Notes under the pieces: generated by a model
The model's input: only the letters and a program-made list of their open reading frames with translations
Database searches by the model: none
Told to the model about the DNA's origin: nothing
Part shown: in pieces, positions 5,257-7,869 of the stretch
Numbering within the stretch: position 1 is the stretch's first letter
How the letters are laid out: each line of letters opens with the position of its first letter
DNA from: Chloroflexota bacterium
GTDB taxonomy: Bacteria > Chloroflexota > Ktedonobacteria > Ktedonobacterales > Ktedonobacteraceae
Length of the DNA stretch: 7,869 bases
Assembly (NCBI GenBank): GCA_021828635.1
Contig: JAJZEJ010000646.1
Coordinates: 1 to 7,869, forward strand
Direction of reading: 5' to 3'
Position numbers and translations under genes: made by a program

Positions 5257-6141
5257 ATGCGTCTGGCTATACTCACGTCACGAATTCGCGTTGAAGAGAA
5301 ACTGCTGGTGGAGGTTCTCAAGCGCCGTGCCATCGACTTCGAGATGATCGACGATGGCGAGTTGCTTTTCGATCTGGCTAAACCACAGCGGCGCTGGCAA
5401 GAGTTTGATGCCGTGCTGTCTCGCAGCGTCAGTCAGTCGCGTGGGCTGGCCGTGGCGCAAGTCTTAGAGCATTGGGGTGTGCGCGTCTTCAACACGGCGA
5501 CGGTCACAGCCCTGTGCAATGACAAACTCCTGACCACGCTGGCGCTGCTGCGTGCTGGCATCCCGACGCCACAGACCATGCTGGCCTTTGACGAGACGCA
5601 CGCGGTCGAGGGCATTGAGCAGATGGGCTATCCCGTCGTTCTCAAACCCATTACTGGTTCCTGGGGCCGACTGCTGGCGCGGGTCAATGACCGTGACGCC
5701 GCCGAGGCTATCCTGGAGCATCAGGAGACGCTCGGCTCTTACCAGCATCACATCCACTACATCCAGGAATATATCAGCAAGCCACAACGTGATATTCGCG
5801 CCTTCGTTGTTGGCGACCGCACTATCTGTGCCATCTATCGCCACAGCGCCCATTGGGTCACGAACACGGCGCGTGGGGCCGTCACCGATAATTGTCTGGT
5901 TACGCCCGAACTCAACGAGTTGTGCGTGCGAGCGGCGCAGGCCGTTGGCGGTGGCATCCTGGCAATCGATGTGCTAGAAGACCCTGAGCGTGGTTTCCTG
6001 GTCAACGAGATCAATGCCACGATGGAGTTCCGCAACAGCATCGCCCCTACCGGCGTCGATATTCCCGACCAGATGATTGAATACGTCTTGCACTCTGTAG
6101 GGACCGATTTATCGCGTCCGATGGAAGGGGTGGCACGATGA
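5257..6141 (+). CDS. lysX: Alpha-aminoadipate-LysW ligase LysX
   Basis: An ATP-grasp ligase that joins the amino group of alpha-aminoadipate to the C-terminal Glu of LysW, the first step of the carrier-bound part of lysine synthesis. It has 294 residues, close to the family length of about 280. Visible motifs are CNDKLLTT (87-94) with K90, [14 protein letters not shown] (127-140) with K130 and the glycine-rich loop, IQEYI (169-173), RDIRAFVVG (178-186), TNTARGA (202-208), and the metal and substrate site [12 protein letters not shown] (250-261). The start is ATG 5257, with AAGGAG 8 nt upstream (5243-5248); the longer open frame from 5191 would overlap lysW and has no RBS. It overlaps lysY by ATGA. 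Related enzymes (ArgX) use glutamate for arginine; the lysine T-boxes favour LysX. The last residues are encoded by a hairpin repeat. Confidence 0.93.
   Translation: MRLAILTSRIRVEEKLLVEVLKRRAIDFEMIDDGELLFDLAKPQRRWQEFDAVLSRSVSQSRGLAVAQVLEHWGVRVFNTATVTALCNDKLLTTLALLRAGIPTPQTMLAFDETHAVEGIEQMGYPVVLKPITGSWGRLLARVNDRDAAEAILEHQETLGSYQHHIHYIQEYISKPQRDIRAFVVGDRTICAIYRHSAHWVTNTARGAVTDNCLVTPELNELCVRAAQAVGGGILAIDVLEDPERGFLVNEINATMEFRNSIAPTGVDIPDQMIEYVLHSVGTDLSRPMEGVAR
6100..6119 (+). repeat. Small hairpin repeat, copy B (inside lysX 3' end)
   Basis: GGACCGAT (6101-6108), loop TT, then ATCG-C-GTCC (6111-6119): eight pairs with one bulged C. It encodes residues around VGTDLSRP (281-288) of LysX and ends 18 nt before the lysY ATG. 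From 6094 to 6119 it matches 7211-7236 at 24 of 26 positions. Confidence 0.65.
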
Positions 6142-7202
6142 GCCGTATCAATGTTGCGATTGTGGGCGGTTCTGGTTACACGGGCGGCGAGCTAGCGCGT
6201 CTGCTACTCTTCCATCCCAATGTCGAACTGACGCAGGTGGCATCGAGCAGCCATGCTGGACAATACCTGCATAGCATGCATCCCAACCTGCGCAAAGTCT
6301 CCACCTTGCGCATGATTCACCCTGACGATCTGGCACTGTGCGATCTGATCCTGCTCTGCCTGCCACACGGCGTCTCGGCTGGTGTGATTGACCGCTATCG
6401 CCAACTGGCACCACGTGTAATTGATCTCTCGGCTGACTTCCGCTTGCGCTCATCCACACTCTATCAGCAGTGGTATGGCGAAGAACATGCCGCGCCACAG
6501 TTGTTGAGCGAGAGTGTCTACGGTCTGCCAGAACTGCATCGTGCTGAACTGGCCGAGGCCACACTAGTGAGTGGCACCGGCTGCATGGCAACCGCCGCAA
6601 TTCTGGGCCTAATCCCACTTTACCGCGCCGGTCTGGTCGATACCACGACGCCGCTAATTGTCGATGCCAAAGTTGGCTCGTCGGCAACGGGCGCGACTCC
6701 TAGTCTAGCGAGCCATCATCCAGAGCGTAGTGGCGCGGTACGATCTTTCCAGCCAACCGGCCATCGCCATAGCGCCGAACTCATCCAAGAACTGGGCGGC
6801 GTACTGAGCGGCGGCAACTTGACACAGCGCGTGGCCTTCTCGGCTACCTCGGTCGAACTGGTACGCGGCATCCTGGTCACAGCACAGGTCTTTGTACGTG
6901 AGCGTATCGACGAGCGCACCCTGTGGCGAGCCTACCGCGAAGTTTATCAGCGCGAACCATTCATGCGTATCGTCAAAGAGCGCAACGGCGTCTATCGCTA
7001 TCCCGAACCCAAAATTTTAGCGGGTAGCAACTACTGCGATGTGGGCTTTGAACTGGATATCGAGAATCAGCGCGTTGTCGCCCTTTCGGCCCTGGATAAT
7101 TTGATGAAAGGCGCGGCTGGCAATGCTGTTCAAGCTATGAACTGTATGTTTGGTTGGGATGAGACGCTGGGACTGAGCTTCCCCGGTCTGCATCCGGCGT
7201 AA
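6138..7202 (+). CDS. lysY: LysW-aminoadipyl-6-phosphate reductase LysY (ArgC family)
   Basis: An NADPH-dependent reductase that turns LysW-bound aminoadipyl phosphate into the semialdehyde, after LysZ has acted. It has 354 residues, the usual length of the ArgC/LysY family. The N-terminal Rossmann fold begins [12 protein letters not shown] (8-19). The catalytic cysteine is C149 in [12 protein letters not shown]; the GxGCxAT form is that of LysY, whereas ArgC normally has NPGCYPT. The second catalytic residue is a His of GHRH (208-211). The domain that follows shows [13 protein letters not shown] (233-245) and ends with [15 protein letters not shown] (321-335), all typical. It starts inside the lysX stop codon (ATGA), indicating translational coupling. 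All key residues are present. The gene could be labelled argC by homology alone; its neighbours lysW, lysX and lysZ decide the assignment. Confidence 0.93.
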   Translation: MSRINVAIVGGSGYTGGELARLLLFHPNVELTQVASSSHAGQYLHSMHPNLRKVSTLRMIHPDDLALCDLILLCLPHGVSAGVIDRYRQLAPRVIDLSADFRLRSSTLYQQWYGEEHAAPQLLSESVYGLPELHRAELAEATLVSGTGCMATAAILGLIPLYRAGLVDTTTPLIVDAKVGSSATGATPSLASHHPERSGAVRSFQPTGHRHSAELIQELGGVLSGGNLTQRVAFSATSVELVRGILVTAQVFVRERIDERTLWRAYREVYQREPFMRIVKERNGVYRYPEPKILAGSNYCDVGFELDIENQRVVALSALDNLMKGAAGNAVQAMNCMFGWDETLGLSFPGLHPA

Positions 7203-7217
7203 TCCGCAATTCTGTAG

Positions 7218-7236
7218 GGGCCGATTTATCGCGCCC
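7218..7236 (+). repeat. Small hairpin repeat, copy C (before lysZ)
   Basis: GGGC-CGAT (7218-7225), loop TT, ATCG-C-GCCC (7228-7236): eight pairs with one bulged C, in the 54-nt gap between lysY and lysZ. Compared with copy B, the one changed pair is A-T to G-C, so pairing is kept. The lysZ RBS follows about 8 nt later. Confidence 0.65.
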
Positions 7237-7256
7237 ACACGAAAGGAAGAACGATC

Positions 7257-7869
7257 ATGACACTGGTGATTAAAATTGGCGGCGGCGCGGGCGTTGCCAC
7301 TGAAGCGATTCTTCAGCAGGTTGCGGATTACGTTGCGTGTGGCGAACAGGTCGTCTTGCTGCATGGTGGCTCCGACCTGACGAATACGCTCTCAGAGCAG
7401 CTTGGGCATCCGGCCCGCATGATTACCTCGCCGAGCGGCATGGTGAGCCGCTATACCGATAGCGAGACGCTGAATATTTTCGCAATGGCCGTGGCAGGAC
7501 AGATCAACACCGAACTGGTGGCGCAGTTGCAGCAACACGGCGTCAATGCTATCGGCTTGGCGGGCGTCGATGGGCGTTTGCTGGTGGCGCGGCGCAAAGC
7601 GGTGGTGCGCTCGGTCACACCTGATGGGCGCACACAGATTTTGCGCGACGATCATACCGGCCAGATCGAGCAGGTCAACGCACATCTCTTGCACACGCTG
7701 CTGGACGCCGGTTTCACACCGGTCATTGCACCGCTAGCACTGAGCTACGAGGGCGAACGTTTGAATGTAGATGGTGATCGAGCCGCCGCCGCCGTTGCCG
7801 CTGCATTACACGCTGACACGCTGGTGATTATGACCAACGTCCCCGGCCTGCTGAGCAATCCGAGCGACC
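7257..7869 (+). CDS. lysZ: LysW-aminoadipate kinase LysZ (3' end outside window)
   Basis: A kinase of the amino acid kinase family that phosphorylates the side-chain carboxylate of LysW-bound alpha-aminoadipate using ATP. The 204 visible residues run from ATG 7257 to the window edge; the family is about 260-270, so roughly 60 are missing. Visible motifs are the N-terminal VIKIGGGAG (4-12) with K6, LHGGSD (35-40), SRYTDSETLNIFAMA (64-78), which marks LysZ rather than ArgB, INTELVAQLQ (83-92), NVDGDRAAA (170-178), and TNVPGLL (193-199) of the nucleotide-binding half. The start has AAAGGAAG at 7242-7249, about 8 nt upstream. It follows lysY after 54 nt that hold hairpin repeat copy C. The next genes, if the order is usual, would be the aminotransferase lysJ and hydrolase lysK. 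Confidence 0.93.
   Translation, partial: MTLVIKIGGGAGVATEAILQQVADYVACGEQVVLLHGGSDLTNTLSEQLGHPARMITSPSGMVSRYTDSETLNIFAMAVAGQINTELVAQLQQHGVNAIGLAGVDGRLLVARRKAVVRSVTPDGRTQILRDDHTGQIEQVNAHLLHTLLDAGFTPVIAPLALSYEGERLNVDGDRAAAAVAAALHADTLVIMTNVPGLLSNPSD

Noticed and set aside
5464..5977. Frames of 129 residues (minus) and 141 residues (plus, other phase) inside lysX
   Set aside because: Low-complexity, Arg/Ser-rich shadow translations of a clear ATP-grasp gene, with no RBS.
6148..6687. 179-residue antisense frame inside lysY
   Set aside because: Composition is typical of a shadow frame (Arg, His and Ser rich) and it lies wholly over a well-conserved ArgC-family gene.

Overview
The window looks like the chromosome of a Chloroflexota bacterium, most likely of the Ktedonobacteria. 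This rests on the mix of gene families (a LysW carrier-protein lysine cluster, Gram-positive-style T-box leaders, a PP2C-like protein with a RNGITQSLG segment), moderate GC and clear AAGGAG-type ribosome binding sites. The placement is inferred from memory of these families, not from a search.

Left part (1-1466, + strand): the nearly complete 3' part of murI (glutamate racemase), followed 11 nt later by a six-helix PAP2-like membrane protein that starts at TTG. Middle part (1463-4100, - strand): an ABC-2 exporter operon (ATPase, then permease overlapping by ATGA, then a 66-residue basic protein with a strong RBS), converging on the PAP2-like gene with a 4-nt overlap. Upstream of it, on the same strand, lies a PP2C-type phosphatase gene that has lost the middle of its domain.

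Right part (4242-7869, + strand): a consensus sigma-70-type promoter, then two complete T-box riboswitches in tandem. Each has Stem I, a Stem II region with an F-box-like segment, Stem III, an antiterminator with the T-box sequence, and an intrinsic terminator. Both read as having specifier codon AAG (lysine). They lead into lysW (59 residues), lysX, lysY and lysZ (cut by the window edge). LysW is the carrier protein; LysX ligates the amino group of alpha-aminoadipate to its C-terminal glutamate; LysZ phosphorylates and LysY reduces the bound side chain on the way to lysine. The lysine specifier supports a lysine rather than an arginine/ornithine role for the cluster. The expected logic is that uncharged tRNA-Lys must antiterminate at two successive sites before the operon is transcribed.

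The least ordinary signals are the tandem lysine T-boxes with different tRNA-discriminator contacts (UGGU and UGGC), a small hairpin repeat placed just before lysX, lysY and lysZ (one copy coding for the LysX C-terminus, with a compensatory base-pair change between copies), the internally deleted PP2C-like protein, and an altered glycine motif near the MurI N-terminus.
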